A DNA stretch of 63,500 bases from Symbiodinium natans (GCA_905221605.1 CAJNDS010002135.1:1264001-1327500); one strand, 5' to 3'. Positions 53,602 through 63,356 are shown, counted from the stretch's first letter. Notes: generated by a model from the letters alone, not told the origin. Translations and numbers: made by a program.

Positions 53602-53661
53602 GCAGAGGATGAAGCCCCCAAGGGCTTCCTCCAGCGCGGGCCCGAGTTGCTTTTTCGACCA
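53602..53661 (+). CDS. Exon-like island next to an inverted-repeat element
   Basis: Begins after AAGCCAG at the edge of the repeat 53440-53595 and ends before GTTCCCTG. Twenty codons, AEDEAPKGFLQRGPELLFRP, phase 0. The repeat lies where the upstream intron would be. Confidence 0.42.
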
Positions 53662-53828
53662 GTTCCCTGCTTGAGACCCTAAGCCCGAAAACCGAAACCC
53701 TAACCCTAAACCCCAAACCCTAAACCCTAAATCCTAAACCCTAAGCCCTAAACCCTGCAAACCCTCGCAACTCGCTGGCCACAAGCCCCTATAGTCTGGC
53801 AAATCAGCTAAAGCACCTGACTCTCCAG

Positions 53829-53870
53829 GCGATACTTGGGACTCAGCGCGGGACCCGAGACTCCTGTTCG
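53829..53870 (+). CDS. Exon-like island
   Basis: CTCCAG before, GTGCCAGG after. Reads RYLGLSAGPETPVR. Confidence 0.35.
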
Positions 53871-53976
53871 GTGCCAGGGCGCTACAAACTGCAACGGGGT
53901 TTAGGGTTTAGGGTTTAGGGTTCAGGGTTTGGTCTATATACCCTGACATCACTTAGGTTACGTTGCACTAGGGCCA

Positions 53977-54035
53977 CTAGGCTGTGGGTTCCCTTGTAAG
54001 CACCCTTTCTATTCCTAGGTTACTCTTGGGTCTAG
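53977..54035 (+). repeat. Inverted-repeat element family 1, internally deleted
   Basis: Keeps GGTTCCCTTGTAAGCACCC and the right end TACTCTTGGGTCTAG but lacks most of the left half. Confidence 0.55.
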
Positions 54036-54158
54036 GGCATGTTCCCTAAGTGTAGAAAGTACGGGAGCCCCTCGTGGTATTCACATACTGCCTTGAGTGG
54101 CACGGATCGAAATCTTGCAAGAAGCTTCTGGAGGGTCGCTGCAGTTGCTCACTCTGGC

Positions 54159-54272
54159 CTCTGTAGTGCTTTACTGTAACTTGAGATCCTTCGCCTTTTT
54201 GGGGTTTATTGGGTTTCTTAATAAGGCAGCTAAAAATTAGATCTCTAGCTACCCTGCCAAGTGCAGCCAAGT
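54159..54272 (+). repeat. 114-bp dispersed repeat, copy 1
   Basis: Starts CTCTGTAGTGCTTTACTGTA and ends AGTGCAGCCAAGT. The second copy at 61616-61728 is clearly related throughout, with scattered differences. Confidence 0.8.
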
Positions 54273-54333
54273 AGCGTGCTGCTGAACGGGGAACGGGTCA
54301 GCTTCATCAGGTCAACGATAGAACAGAGGCGTT

Positions 54334-54396
54334 CTGGAACTCAATGCACCGTCCCCAACAAGGAAGTCCTCCCTTAGACGCCCTTTTTCGTCTGCC
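54334..54396 (+). CDS. Exon-like island
   Basis: After CATCAG the frame reads VNDRTEAFWNSMHRPQQGS. The 3' boundary is not clear; a telomere tract begins at about 54404. Confidence 0.35.
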
Positions 54397-54403
54397 GTTA
54401 GGG

Positions 54404-54486
54404 TTAGGGTTTAGGGTTTAGGGTTTAGGGTTTAGGGTTTAGGGTTTAGGGTTTAGGGTTTAGGGTTTAGGGTTTAGGGTTTAGGC
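54404..54486 (+). repeat. Telomere-type tract (TTTAGGG)n
   Basis: About eleven units. Confidence 0.94.
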
Positions 54487-54552
54487 TTCAGGCTTCAGGC
54501 TTTAGGGTTTAGGGGGACCCTAAAATATCAGCCCGAAGCCTCTTGACCTCAG

Positions 54553-54607
54553 GCTCAGACAGCTTCAAGATGTACCTCCCGAAGACTGTCAACGTCGCGA
54601 ACCCCAG
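54553..54607 (+). CDS. Exon-like island
   Basis: Bounded by CTCAG and GCTGCTATG (GC donor). Reads SDSFKMYLPKTVNVANP. Confidence 0.4.
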
Positions 54608-54652
54608 GCTGCTATGCCTAAACCCTAAACCCTAAACCCTAAACCTCTCTTC

Positions 54653-54674
54653 ATATATATATATATATATATAT

Positions 54675-54713
<39 letters not shown>
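54653..54713. repeat. AT and ATTT microsatellite
   Basis: (AT)n followed by about eleven ATTT units. Confidence 0.95.
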
Positions 54714-54714
<1 letters not shown>

Positions 54715-54720
54715 ACCTTA

Positions 54721-55058
54721 ATGAATTCGTCGAATAAGCCAAGTCCTTCGTCGAATAAGGCAATCCTTGCTCGTTTGCCTTAATCGACGAAGGACTTGGC
54801 TCATTCGACGAAGGACTTGGCTTATTCGACGAAGGACTTGGCTTATTCGACGAAGGGCCGAATCCTGGCCACTCTCCGACGTTCGTCGATTAAGCCAAGT
54901 CCTTCGTCGAATAAGCCAAGTCCTTCGTCGAATAAGCCAAGTCCTTCGTCGAATAAGCCAAGTCCTTCGTCGAATATGCCAAGTCCTTCGTCGAATAAGC
55001 CAAGTCCTTCGTCGAATAAGGCAAGCCCTTCGTCGATTAAGGCAAGTCCTTGGATGAA
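54721..55058. repeat. 21-bp minisatellite with an inverted block
   Basis: Unit AAGTCCTTCGTCGAATAAGCC runs forward twice (54727-54770), inverted four times (54783-54857), then forward about seven times (54884-55050). The period of seven codons keeps frames open on both strands, which explains the open frames there; they are not genes. Confidence 0.9.
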
Positions 55059-55416
55059 AATTTTATATTTTCTTACTGTTATGGCATTCTTTGGGCGGGT
55101 GGGTTTTTCCTAAGCCTGGAACCCTCTAATGACTATGAATGCTAGAACAGTGACCCTCTAGACCCTAAACCCTCAATCCTCAACCCTAAACCCTAAAACC
55201 CTAAGCCCTAAGCCCTACGCCCTAAACCCTAAACCCTAAACCTCCACTCAAAGGCCCCCCCCACCCAGTTGTCGGAAGCTAAGAAGAGGGCAGCAGAGTT
55301 TCGAAGGAGCCACGCACTCCGATCAACACATCGGTATGGTCTAGAGGTCCTCAGGTTTAGGGGTTAGGTCAAAAGCCTATGACCCCTAGACCCTAAACCC
55401 GATGCCCGAAATCCTA

Positions 55417-55609
55417 AACCCGCCACGCCCTTTCACTCCACGTGTACGAGGGAGGCCGATACATAGCCTCGTCCAGCTTGGAGCAAGCTGCAGTCTACGA
55501 TCTCTCGCACCACGCCAACACAATCTCTCGTCAACATCGACATCTCAACGAGTGCTTTGTCGTGCGCAGCGTCCTCCTCTTGGTCGAGAAAGGACCCTGC
55601 TACGCTTGA
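55417..55609 (+). CDS. 3' exon candidate, protein-like
   Basis: 64 codons to TGA 55607-55609 reading LHVYEGGRYIASSSLEQAAV, then YDLSHHANTISRQHRHLNEC and FVVRSVLLLVEKGPCYA. Of all open frames here this has the most protein-like composition; the other plus-strand frame and the minus-strand frame are biased shadows. An acceptor could be GAG at 55450. Family unknown. Confidence 0.42.
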
Positions 55610-56098
55610 CGTGCTGTGAGCAATGCGTGTGCTGCATGCGCCGCATACGATATAGATGCAGCACAGCGTGGGACATGCGGGACTCTGCCAGCGCATCGCA
55701 ACCCTCAACCCTCAACCCTAAACCCTAAACCCTAAAACGCAGCATGCCTTAAGCAAGCAAATGTCGCTCAGTTCATACTTAAGCTCTGGCACTCCGCGTC
55801 CTGTAGCCCTCAGCCCCAAAACCGCTACAAACCCCATAAACCCTAACAACCATCTAGTCCCCCTAATCCCTAAACCCTAAACCGACCTAAACCCCCAAAC
55901 CCGACAGAAGCTTGATTAAGCCCTTGGCCGCGACTCATCCCAAGCCCACTTGAGGGTTCGAGGGGTTAGAGTTCCAGGGTTTAGGGTTTAGGGGGTAGAG
56001 TTTACGGTGTAGGGTTTAGGGTTTGGGGTTTAGGGTTAGGAGGATTCCTTATGCCCTTCAAATCGGGTCGATCGGGTCGGTTGGAAGCTTTCTTTCAG

Positions 56099-56170
56099 GC
56101 CCCATGGAACCCTACAACAGGCCCCGTACAGCTGCAGAGATTCAAAATCCACCCTGGCACAGATGCCTAG
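56099..56170 (+). CDS. 3' exon candidate
   Basis: After CTTTCAG the frame reads APWNPTTGPVQLQRFKIHPG and stops at TAG 56168-56170. Confidence 0.4.
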   Translation, partial: APWNPTTGPVQLQRFKIHPGTDA

Positions 56171-56199
56171 GCTCTAGTCTAGGAGGCTTAGGGTTAGGA

Positions 56200-56316
56200 C
56201 TAGGACCCGGAGTAGGCCCTTCTTCCCTTGGTTTAGGGTTTAGGTTCCCTTACAAGCCCCTTTAAACAAAAAAGGGTACTGTACCCCGTTGATTCCTAGG
56301 CTACTCTTGGGTCTAG
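56200..56316 (+). repeat. Inverted-repeat element family 1
   Basis: 117 bp, CTAGGACCCGGAGTAGGCCC to CTACTCTTGGGTCTAG. One of the clearest inverted-end pairs. It is interrupted by a short TTTAGGG run. Confidence 0.75.
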
Positions 56317-56396
56317 ACTAGACTCGAATCCCTAAACCCGAAACCCTACACCCTAAACCTTAAACCCTAAACCCTAAACCCGTAATTCCTGGGCAG

Positions 56397-56493
56397 GATC
56401 AACTATGTGTTCTTCTTCCTGGAGCTCGTCACGTTGGCTGGGGCCCCATGCTACCCTCATACGAGCCCAGCACCCAAAGAAAGGGCGGATTGA
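56397..56493 (+). CDS. Exon-like island with a hydrophobic segment
   Basis: After GGGCAG the frame reads INYVFFFLELVTLAG, then a Pro/Ser-rich tail ending in TGA 56491-56493. It follows the inverted-repeat element 56200-56316. Confidence 0.35.
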
Positions 56494-57010
56494 ATGTTGG
56501 GTTTAGGGTTTAGGGTTTAGGGTTTCGGGCTCAGTTTGGGGTTTAGGGTTGAGGGCCCAGGGCTTAGGAACGGAGGTTCGGGCTTGGGGGGGGGGGGGGG
56601 GGGGGGGGGGGAACTGTGGACGACTAATGGTCATCCAGGCAAATGCGTCTTGAGCTAGTTAACACCCCCAAAGGCCTAAATCCTAAACCCTACTGTAGGC
56701 GTCTTTTTTGCCCCTGTCAAGCTGGGCGTTGGTTTGGGGGAAGTTTGGTGTTACAGGTTTGGGCTTTAGGACGTAGGGCTTCACGTAGGGGTTAGGATTT
56801 GCAATGCCGATATTTTTTCTGGGGGGTTTGACATAGAAACAAAGGTTTAGGGCTTCGGGGGTTCAAGGCTTCGAGGTATGGACTTTTCGTGTTTTTTGGG
56901 GTCGTGGGCTTCGGTTAGTAGGATCCCTGTCAACCCTGAAATGAATGTTTAGGTTGAGGTACCCTAAACCCGAAACCCTAAACCCTAAACCCTAACACTG
57001 CTGCGTGCAG

Positions 57011-57058
57011 GGCCTGGCGATTTGGTACTTCTCGTCCCCCGAACAGCGCCTGGGAACA
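57011..57058 (+). CDS. Exon-like island
   Basis: After GTGCAG the frame reads GLAIWYFSSPEQRLGT. The donor would be GA (GATTTAGG). Confidence 0.38.
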
Positions 57059-57084
57059 GATTTAGGCTTTAGTTCACCTACCTT

Positions 57085-57152
57085 GGGATTTTTCCCCTTT
57101 TACTAACAGTCCTCAATAGAGATTGTAGCACCCCCCCCCAGTATAACATCCC
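57085..57152 (+). repeat. Palindromic element family 3, right arm deleted
   Basis: The left arm (TACTAACAGTCCTCAATAGA) is kept; only ATAACATCCC remains of the right arm. Confidence 0.55.
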
Positions 57153-57472
57153 AAAACCTACCTGTAACCCCTAAACCCTAAGCCCATGATTCCTCTCAGT
57201 TTGGACCTTATGGTGGTTGAGGGGGTTAGGATGCTTTAGGGTTTTGGGCTTGGGCCGACAGACCCTAAACCCTAAAACCCTAAAACCCCCAAGCACGAAA
57301 TAATCACGGGCTTCTTTGCACCCCTAGATGAACTTGGCATTCCCTGCGTCTTGGGCTTAGGCTTCCAAAAGCCCTAGCCCTATTGGCCCATTAGGGTTTA
57401 GGGTTTAGCGTTTAGGGTTTAGGGTAACCGAGGCTTCTTGTGGCAGAAGAGTGACATTCTGTAGCCCCATAC

Positions 57473-57530
57473 CCTAAACCCTAAACCCTAAACCCTAAAC
57501 CCTAAACCCTAAACCCTAAACCCTAAACAC
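57473..57530 (-). repeat. Telomere-type tract (CCCTAAA)n
   Basis: About eight units. Confidence 0.94.
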
Positions 57531-57597
57531 AAGCCCGAAATACCCCTAAGCCCTAAACCCCTTCGGCGGGGAACGAGTATCACCAAAAGTGTTGACA

Positions 57598-57659
57598 TCG
57601 CGGCAGGCGCTCCCGGCATGCTCAAGCAGCTGGCTTGCTCAACAATCGCTACTAATTGC
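57598..57659 (+). CDS. Exon-like island with a consensus donor
   Basis: Reads VDIAAGAPGMLKQLACSTIA, then TNC, and is followed by GTAAGAAC. The upstream AG is at about 57590. Confidence 0.4.
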
Positions 57660-57682
57660 GTAAGAACCCCCCAAAACAAAAC

Positions 57683-57736
57683 AGATATAGATAGATATAT
57701 ATATATATGTACATGATATATATATATATATATATT
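57683..57736. repeat. TA microsatellite
   Basis: Two (TA)n blocks separated by TGTACATGA. Confidence 0.9.
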
Positions 57737-57891
57737 CTTGCTTATAAGGAATATAGGGATTGTTATGTTGGATTGTTAACCCTAAACCCTAAACCTTAAA
57801 CCCTAAACCGTAAATAAGGGGTTCAACTTAAGCAAGTAGTAGATCGGCAGAGAAGGTTCGGCCATGAAGCCGAACTCCCCAAAACATAAGC

Positions 57892-58040
57892 CTTGGTAGC
57901 CCAGTGGTGCCCTTTACTCTTGTTTTAGGTTACCCTGTAGGGTTTGGGGTTTAGGGTTTAGGGTTTAGGGTTTAGGGTTTAGGGTTTAGGGTTTAGGGTT
58001 CCCTTAAGAAGTACCCGCAATGTGATATGGTTTCTGGCTA
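57892..58040 (+). repeat. Inverted-repeat element family 2 with a nested telomere tract
   Basis: Left end CTTGGTAGCCCAGTGG and right end GGTTTCTGGCTAC surround eight TTTAGGG units (57939-57999), so telomere-type DNA lies inside the element. Confidence 0.6.
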
Positions 58041-58330
58041 CTACGAAACTCTTCGACGAGCACGCGAGTTGGAGCCTTCCTGTGTTTGGGCGGTGGACGG
58101 TAGCCGGAGGCATCGTTTGGTTAAGATTGACGAGGATGACCGGGGCGTGTGTGTCCTCGAAATCCCAGAATGTTCGGTTTCGCAAGGTTGATGGGTGGCT
58201 TGCTTCGTGGTATCTTCCACCTGTTGGGCACACTGGCGGTTGTTCATTCTCACCTACGCGGATGACATCTTATGTTGGTTGTTGTTCTTGTGCGCCGTAG
58301 GCTTGCTATGCTTCGCCTCAGGGACAATCA
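58022..58330 (+). pseudogene. Coding-like stretch, possibly a reverse-transcriptase remnant
   Basis: All three frames are open in parts. One reads YETLRRARELEPSCVWAVDG; another includes HWRLFILTYADDIL (YADD at 58255-58266), which resembles the catalytic box of non-LTR reverse transcriptases, but the surrounding 40 codons show no other RT motif. It directly follows the repeat element at 57892. The assignment is weak. Confidence 0.22.
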
Positions 58331-58409
58331 CATAGCCGGCGGAGCACCAGTGGGAAGGAACAGTCGCGATGCAAGGGCTAAGCTCAGGGCAGATGCGGTT
58401 AAGGCTTGA
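58301..58409 (+). CDS. 3' exon candidate
   Basis: After CGCCGTAG the frame reads LAMLRLRDNHIAGGAPVGRN, then a basic tail, ending in TGA 58407-58409. Confidence 0.38.
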
Positions 58410-58443
58410 GGGTTTCGGGTTTAGGGTTTAGGGTTTAGGGCTT

Positions 58444-58539
58444 AGATGTTCCCCCAAAAACTAACAGTCCTTAACAGGCTTTATAGTACCCCCTGTTATA
58501 ATCTCTCTTAAGGACTGGTTTGTATAAGGGGAACATCCC
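58444..58539 (+). repeat. Palindromic element family 3
   Basis: GATGTTCCCCC...ACAGTCCTTAACAGG and TCTTAAGGACTGG...GGGGAACATCCC form the arms. Confidence 0.7.
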
Positions 58540-58868
58540 AATTTGAGGGTTGAGATTTGCTCCAAGATTCTTGCCTGTCAGGGCCAGTTTAGGCCTACTG
58601 AGGGGATGGTTTAGGGTTTAAAGTTTAGGGTTTAGGGTTCAGGGTTTTTGGTTTAGGCTTCGGCCTAGAAGCCTTAAAAGTCCGCAAATCCTAAACCCCT
58701 GAAGCCCTGAACCCTGGTCCTTAACCAACCCTAGACTCTTCAACCCTAGACCCTAGACCCTAAAAACCCTGAACCTTTCACACCTTAAAGCCCCTCAACC
58801 AAGGTACTCAAAAGTGGTCGTGCCTGATGTCCAGGCGTCCCGGGGAGAAGGGAACTGGACGCATCTAG

Positions 58869-58899
<31 letters not shown>

Positions 58900-59198
58900 C
58901 TTTGGCCCCAAACCATAAACCCCAAACCCTAAACCCCAAACCCCAAACCCCAAACAGAATATGGTAGAGTAGATCTCAACTCGTAAGCCCTCAACCCTAC
59001 GCCCTAAGACTCTACATGCTGAAAGCTATAGGGGTGTGGCTTTAAGGACTTCATAGGGAACCAGGGTGTCAGGGAGGCGTCCGGGCCCATATTCCCCTTC
59101 AGAAGGCCTCAGCAACAGATGGGGGCTTAGGGTTAAGATTTAGGGTGTAGGGTTTGGGGTTTAGGGTTTAGGCTTTCATGAAGGCCCCACAGGTTCAG

Positions 59199-59236
59199 GT
59201 GCTCAGGGGGTCCACGCGGGCAGCTTGGGGACTGGG
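59199..59236 (+). CDS. Exon-like island with a telomeric donor
   Basis: CACAG before and GTTTAGGG after. Reads VQVLRGSTRAAWGL. Confidence 0.33.
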
Positions 59237-59550
59237 TTTAGGGTTTAGGGTTTAGGGCTTAGGGCTTAGGGCTTAGGGTTCTACGTCTTTTTGGGGATTA
59301 CAGAGAGTTGCGGTGTAGGGCTCATTGGGTTTTAGAGTGCACGGCAGGGTTCAGAGGTTCAAACGAGGGACTGTCCCAGGAAAGCCTGTACAGTGTCCGC
59401 TGGCAGCTTGCAGATTCACCGGAAGTGTGTCGGGGTTGAAAAACTTGCCGATGCTGAACCCTAAACCCTAAACCCTAAAGTCTAAACCCTAAACCCTGAA
59501 CCCTATATGGCGCCTTGTTTAGTCGCTATGCTTTTCGTAGACTTCTGCAG

Positions 59551-59630
59551 GGGTGGTTCCTGCCAACGAGCCTTTCGTTGCTCACTCAGCAAAACACGCT
59601 CCCTATAAGCCCCAAAGGCCTGAAATTTAG
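59551..59630 (+). CDS. 3' exon candidate
   Basis: After TCTGCAG the frame reads VVPANEPFVAHSAKHAPYKP and stops at TAG 59628-59630. Confidence 0.38.
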
Positions 59631-60074
59631 GCTTTAGGGTTTAGGGTTTAGGGTCCTAAACCCTAAACCCCTACAACCCTGAACGCCTGCTCCTGGACCC
59701 AATAAAACCCCTTCACGTCGCGTAACACTCTACCCTCGCTGGAGTTAATGTTCTTGCAAGAAGCAGAGAAATTTCCAGGGTTTTAGGGCTTTAGGGTTTA
59801 GGGTTTTAGGGTTTAGGGTTTTAGGGTTTACGGTTTAGGGTTTAGGGTTTGCGGTTTAGGGTGTAGGGTTCAATTTTAATTAGGGTTTAGGGACCCTTGA
59901 ACACCCTTGAACACCCCTGAGCACACTAAGCTCTTCGCACGTAAACCCTGGGCCTTCAGCCCGTAAACCCCAAACCCAAACCCCCCTTTCACCCCTTAGG
60001 CCCCTGGAGTTAGGGTTTAGGGTTTAGGGTTTAGGGTTTAGGGTTTAGGGATTAGGGTTTAGGGTCTAAGTCGT

Positions 60075-60190
60075 GATAAGCCCTTCATCCCTGAGAACAC
60101 CCGCCCCCTTGGGGGATGCGCCGGAGAGGTGACGATGTGCAACCGCCGGTGCGAGTATGGGCCTCAGAGGGCTTCCGGCTGCAACCCTTT
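60075..60190 (+). CDS. Exon-like island, Cys-rich
   Basis: After GATAAG the frame reads PFIPENTRPLGGCAGEVTMC, then NRRCEYGPQRASGCNPFW. The cysteine spacing suggests a secreted or disulfide-bonded protein. No donor is chosen. Confidence 0.35.
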
Positions 60191-60199
60191 CTGGTTGAA

Positions 60200-61180
60200 G
60201 GGTTTAGGGCTTGTTTAGGGTTTAGGGTTCAGGGTTAGGGTTCAGGGTTTAGGGTTTAGGGTTTAGGGTTTGGTGGAGTTTAAAGAAGTTCAGGCGATTG
60301 GGGCTTGGGATTAAGGATAGAGGGGTTTCGTGAGAAGCGGGGTCCGGCTTCCCGTCCTTGTTTGCTCGCCCTTGGCTTGGAGTCTTTGGGTTTAGGGTTC
60401 AGGGTTTAGGGTTAAAGTTTAGGGTTTAGTCATACAAATGCACCAACGCCTCACCCCCAAAGGGTCTGGGGCTTGGGTTCTTCCAAAGAAAACCAGTTGC
60501 GGACCCCAGAATTAAGAGAACTAAATTTTGCGGACTTAAACCCTAAATCCTAAACCCTAAACCCTAAACCTTAGGGGCTTAAGGGGTGAAAGGGGGGTTT
60601 GGGGTTTTGGAATCTCCTTCTCGCAGCCTTTTGTGTTTTTAAAGTTTGGGGCTTCTAGGGTCTCGGGTGTGGTCAGGGTAGGTGCCCATCTATCCCATCC
60701 CAGATGTGGCCCAGATATCCTAAACCCCCAACCCTAAAGCCTAAACCCTAAACCCTGAACACTAAGCCCTAAGCCCCAAGCCCTAAGCCCCAGGCCCCAG
60801 GCCCCAGGCCCTAAGCCCTAAGCCCTAAGCCCTAAGCCCTAAGCCCTGCTCAATATCTCACCAAGCCACGAGCCCAGAACTTCAACTGCCCGACGTTGCA
60901 ATGAAGTGCAGGAAGATGTGGGGGTTTCCGAAAATAAGGGCGGTTTAGGGTTTAGGGTTTCGGTTTTAGGGTTTAGGGTTTCCGAAATGAGGGTCCTTAC
61001 TATAAAGGAATCCTGCTATTTGAGGTCTGTATGAAGGGTCCCTGATTTCCGTCAACCCCCATGTATAGGAATCAACCACCGGACTCTAACCTTGCATCAA
61101 TCCCCGGAACCCTCAGCCCTGAACCTTAAAACCCTTGAACCAAGACCCACCCACATACCCTGCTTCGACATCCCGCGACT
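60200..61180. other. Region without a supported gene
   Basis: Telomere fragments in both orientations, CCCTAAG/CCCCAGG variants (60760-60846) and weak island-like stretches at 60330 and 60885. Nothing could be assigned. Confidence 0.45.
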
Positions 61181-61187
61181 CAGTTTG

Positions 61188-61228
61188 TCTGCCTTGGCCA
61201 TGGACGCACTTACGGACCAGGCACGTGG
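61188..61228 (+). CDS. Exon-like island
   Basis: CTCAG before and GTAGGG after. Reads FVCLGHGRTYGPGT. Confidence 0.35.
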
Positions 61229-61615
61229 TAGGGTTCCCTAAGCACCAAAACTCCGAACCCTAAGCCCTAAACCCTAAGCCCTAAACCCTAAGCCCTAAGC
61301 CCTAAAACCCTAAACCCTGAACCCTAAACTCCGAACCCTGATGGCTTGAGGACTCTGGTTTTGCTACGTCTCCTCCGTGGTGCGAATTGTCCCTTCATTA
61401 TTTGCAACTATTTGCTTCAGAACCCTCCCCTGCCAAAAAAAAGTAAAGGAAAGTAAAATAAACATGTTAGTCCCTATATTTCCCTTATAAGGAAGAATCT
61501 TCGTTAATCCCTATATTACCCTTATCAGGAAGAATATTTGTTTTTGTTTTTTTTTTTTGGGGGGGGGGGTTCTTAAGCAATTGGTAGACCAGGCCGACTG
61601 TTTTGTAGGTCTATA

Positions 61616-61728
61616 CTCTGTGGTGCTTTACTGTAACTTTAGATCCTTAGCCGTTTTGGGCTTATTGGGTTTCTTAATAAGGCAGCTCAAAATTAAATTT
61701 ATAGCTACCCTGCTAAGTGCAGCCAAGT
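61616..61728 (+). repeat. 114-bp dispersed repeat, copy 2
   Basis: Counterpart of 54159-54272 in the same orientation. It contains GGGTTTCTTAATAAGGCAGC in both copies. Confidence 0.8.
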
Positions 61729-61890
61729 CTGAAAACCCCTTATAGGATTCTTGGGCAACCTACAAAAAGGAAGGCTTTGAGTTTTTGAGGTGGGGGCGAT
61801 GTGTTCATGGGGCCTAAGGCGCCCCATGAACTGAACCCTAAACCCTAAACCCTAAACCCTAAACCCTAAACCTGTAGGGAGAACAGCAGG

Positions 61891-61945
61891 ACCGAGTGCC
61901 TTGCGAAGCTCCTCAGACGGTTTGCCGTGTTGCGGTATACGGGGT
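61891..61945 (+). CDS. Exon-like island
   Basis: CAGCAG before and GTTAGAAGG after. Reads DRVPCEAPQTVCRVAVYG. Confidence 0.35.
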
Positions 61946-61994
61946 TAGAAGGTTTAGGCTCTAGGGTTTAGGGTGTATGGTGAATATTATAGAG

Positions 61995-61997
<3 letters not shown>

Positions 61998-62051
<54 letters not shown>

Positions 62052-62116
62052 AAAAATAAATATATAAATATATATATATATAAACATTAATATATATATA
62101 TACATATATATATATA
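61998..62116. repeat. CT then TA microsatellite
   Basis: About 23 CT units pass into several (TA)n blocks. Confidence 0.9.
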
Positions 62117-62746
62117 AGGTTTAGGGTATTTAGGGTCATAGGGGGTGCACTCGATGTCACTTCGCACCGAGTTCCCTAGTCCGCGCTCCTCTCCATCTCC
62201 AGAGATCCCGCTTGAAAGACTGCGTTGTTAGCCCTCAACCCTAATTCTGAGCCCTAAACCCTAAATCTTAAATCCTAAACCGATCCGAGAAGGCAGAGCA
62301 GTCATCGTACTGCACAGCAACGTCGACCTACACCAACGGCGTGGCCTGCTCAGGGCGCTGCGGTGCGAGATGTCTATAGGTATATACACCTTAAACCGCA
62401 AGCCTATAATTATATCTATATATATATATACACACATATGTATGGTGTGCCCTTTTGCAAAATCCTTTGGGTTCTGGGATGTTCCTGGTTCAGGGTTTGG
62501 GAGACCTAGGCTAGGGCCCAGGCGTTGCAGAAGGGAACCCATTCATTATTAGCGTCTTGCGAAGGTAGTCATACCGCTTCGGGCCCTAAAGACCTCCCAG
62601 AAGCCGTTCTGACTACCCTTCTAGGTTCCCCCCATTCTTAAGGCTATTTAGGAAGATTAATCCTAATTAAGGCTGTTTAAAGGGGGGAATCAGGGGGGGG
62701 CAGTAGAGAGGGGGGTGGTTAGGGGAACCCATGAAGCTGTGGCCGG

Positions 62747-62847
62747 ATTAGGCCTTTTTTCCGTTTTTTAGGGTTGGGGTTCCCTTATAATCACCCTTAA
62801 AACCAAAAAGGGTACCCTTTTTATTCCTAGGTTACTCCCGGGTCTAG
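62747..62847 (+). repeat. Inverted-repeat element family 1
   Basis: Core and right end (GGTTACTCCCGGGTCTAG) are intact; the left end is shortened. It abuts the exon-like island at 62848. Confidence 0.65.
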
Positions 62848-62965
62848 GCCTCCTTACGCGTTCGAGGCTGACACTTACGGGCCTTTCGACTGCGTCCGAC
62901 GCTGCGGTCGGGCGACAAACGCTTCAGCGTGTCGGGCACTCACGTTTCGTGCTTGTGGTCCTACC
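62848..62965 (+). CDS. Exon-like island, Cys-rich, after an inverted-repeat element
   Basis: It begins one base after the element ending GGGTCTAG at 62847 and ends before GTAAGCCC. Reads PPYAFEADTYGPFDCVRRCG, then RATNASACRALTFRACGPT with no stop. The element is therefore where the upstream intron would be. Confidence 0.42.
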
Positions 62966-63243
62966 GTAAGCCCTAAATCCCAAACCCTAAACCCTAAACC
63001 CTAACCCTAAACCCTTAACCCTGAACGCAACAGCTGGAGATTGGGTTGTTTGATGCAGTGTGGCCGGGGGGGGGGTGTAAGGTTTGGCGGAAACCCTCGA
63101 TCCGTAAACCCTAAACCCTAAACCCCTAAACCCTAAACCCTAAACCTTAAGCCCTGAACCCTAAACCCTGACAGCCCTTTGCCTGAAATCCTTGAAGCCT
63201 TCAACCTTAAAAATGGCCATCCCCAGCTGAATCGAGCCTTCTG

Positions 63244-63356
63244 CACCCTAAACCCTAAACCCTAAACCCTAAACCCCAAACCCCAAACCCCAAACCCCAA
63301 GCCCCAAACCCCAAACCCCAAACCCCAAACCCCAAACCCCAAACCCCAAACCCAAC
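63244..63356 (-). repeat. CCCTAAA passing into (CCCCAAA)n
   Basis: Four CCCTAAA then about eleven CCCCAAA units near the right edge. It is not terminal: unique sequence follows to 63500. Confidence 0.92.

Noticed and set aside
54721-55058. CRISPR-like array
   Set aside because: Units are contiguous 21-bp repeats with no spacers and include inverted blocks, in a eukaryotic context.
54767-55113. ORFs with RTWLIRR, QVLRRIS or NKPSPSS repeats
   Set aside because: They are direct products of the 21-bp satellite, seen on several frames.
55433-55708. Minus-strand ORF of 91 codons
   Set aside because: The third plus-strand frame over the same bases is more protein-like and ends in a stop suited to a last exon.
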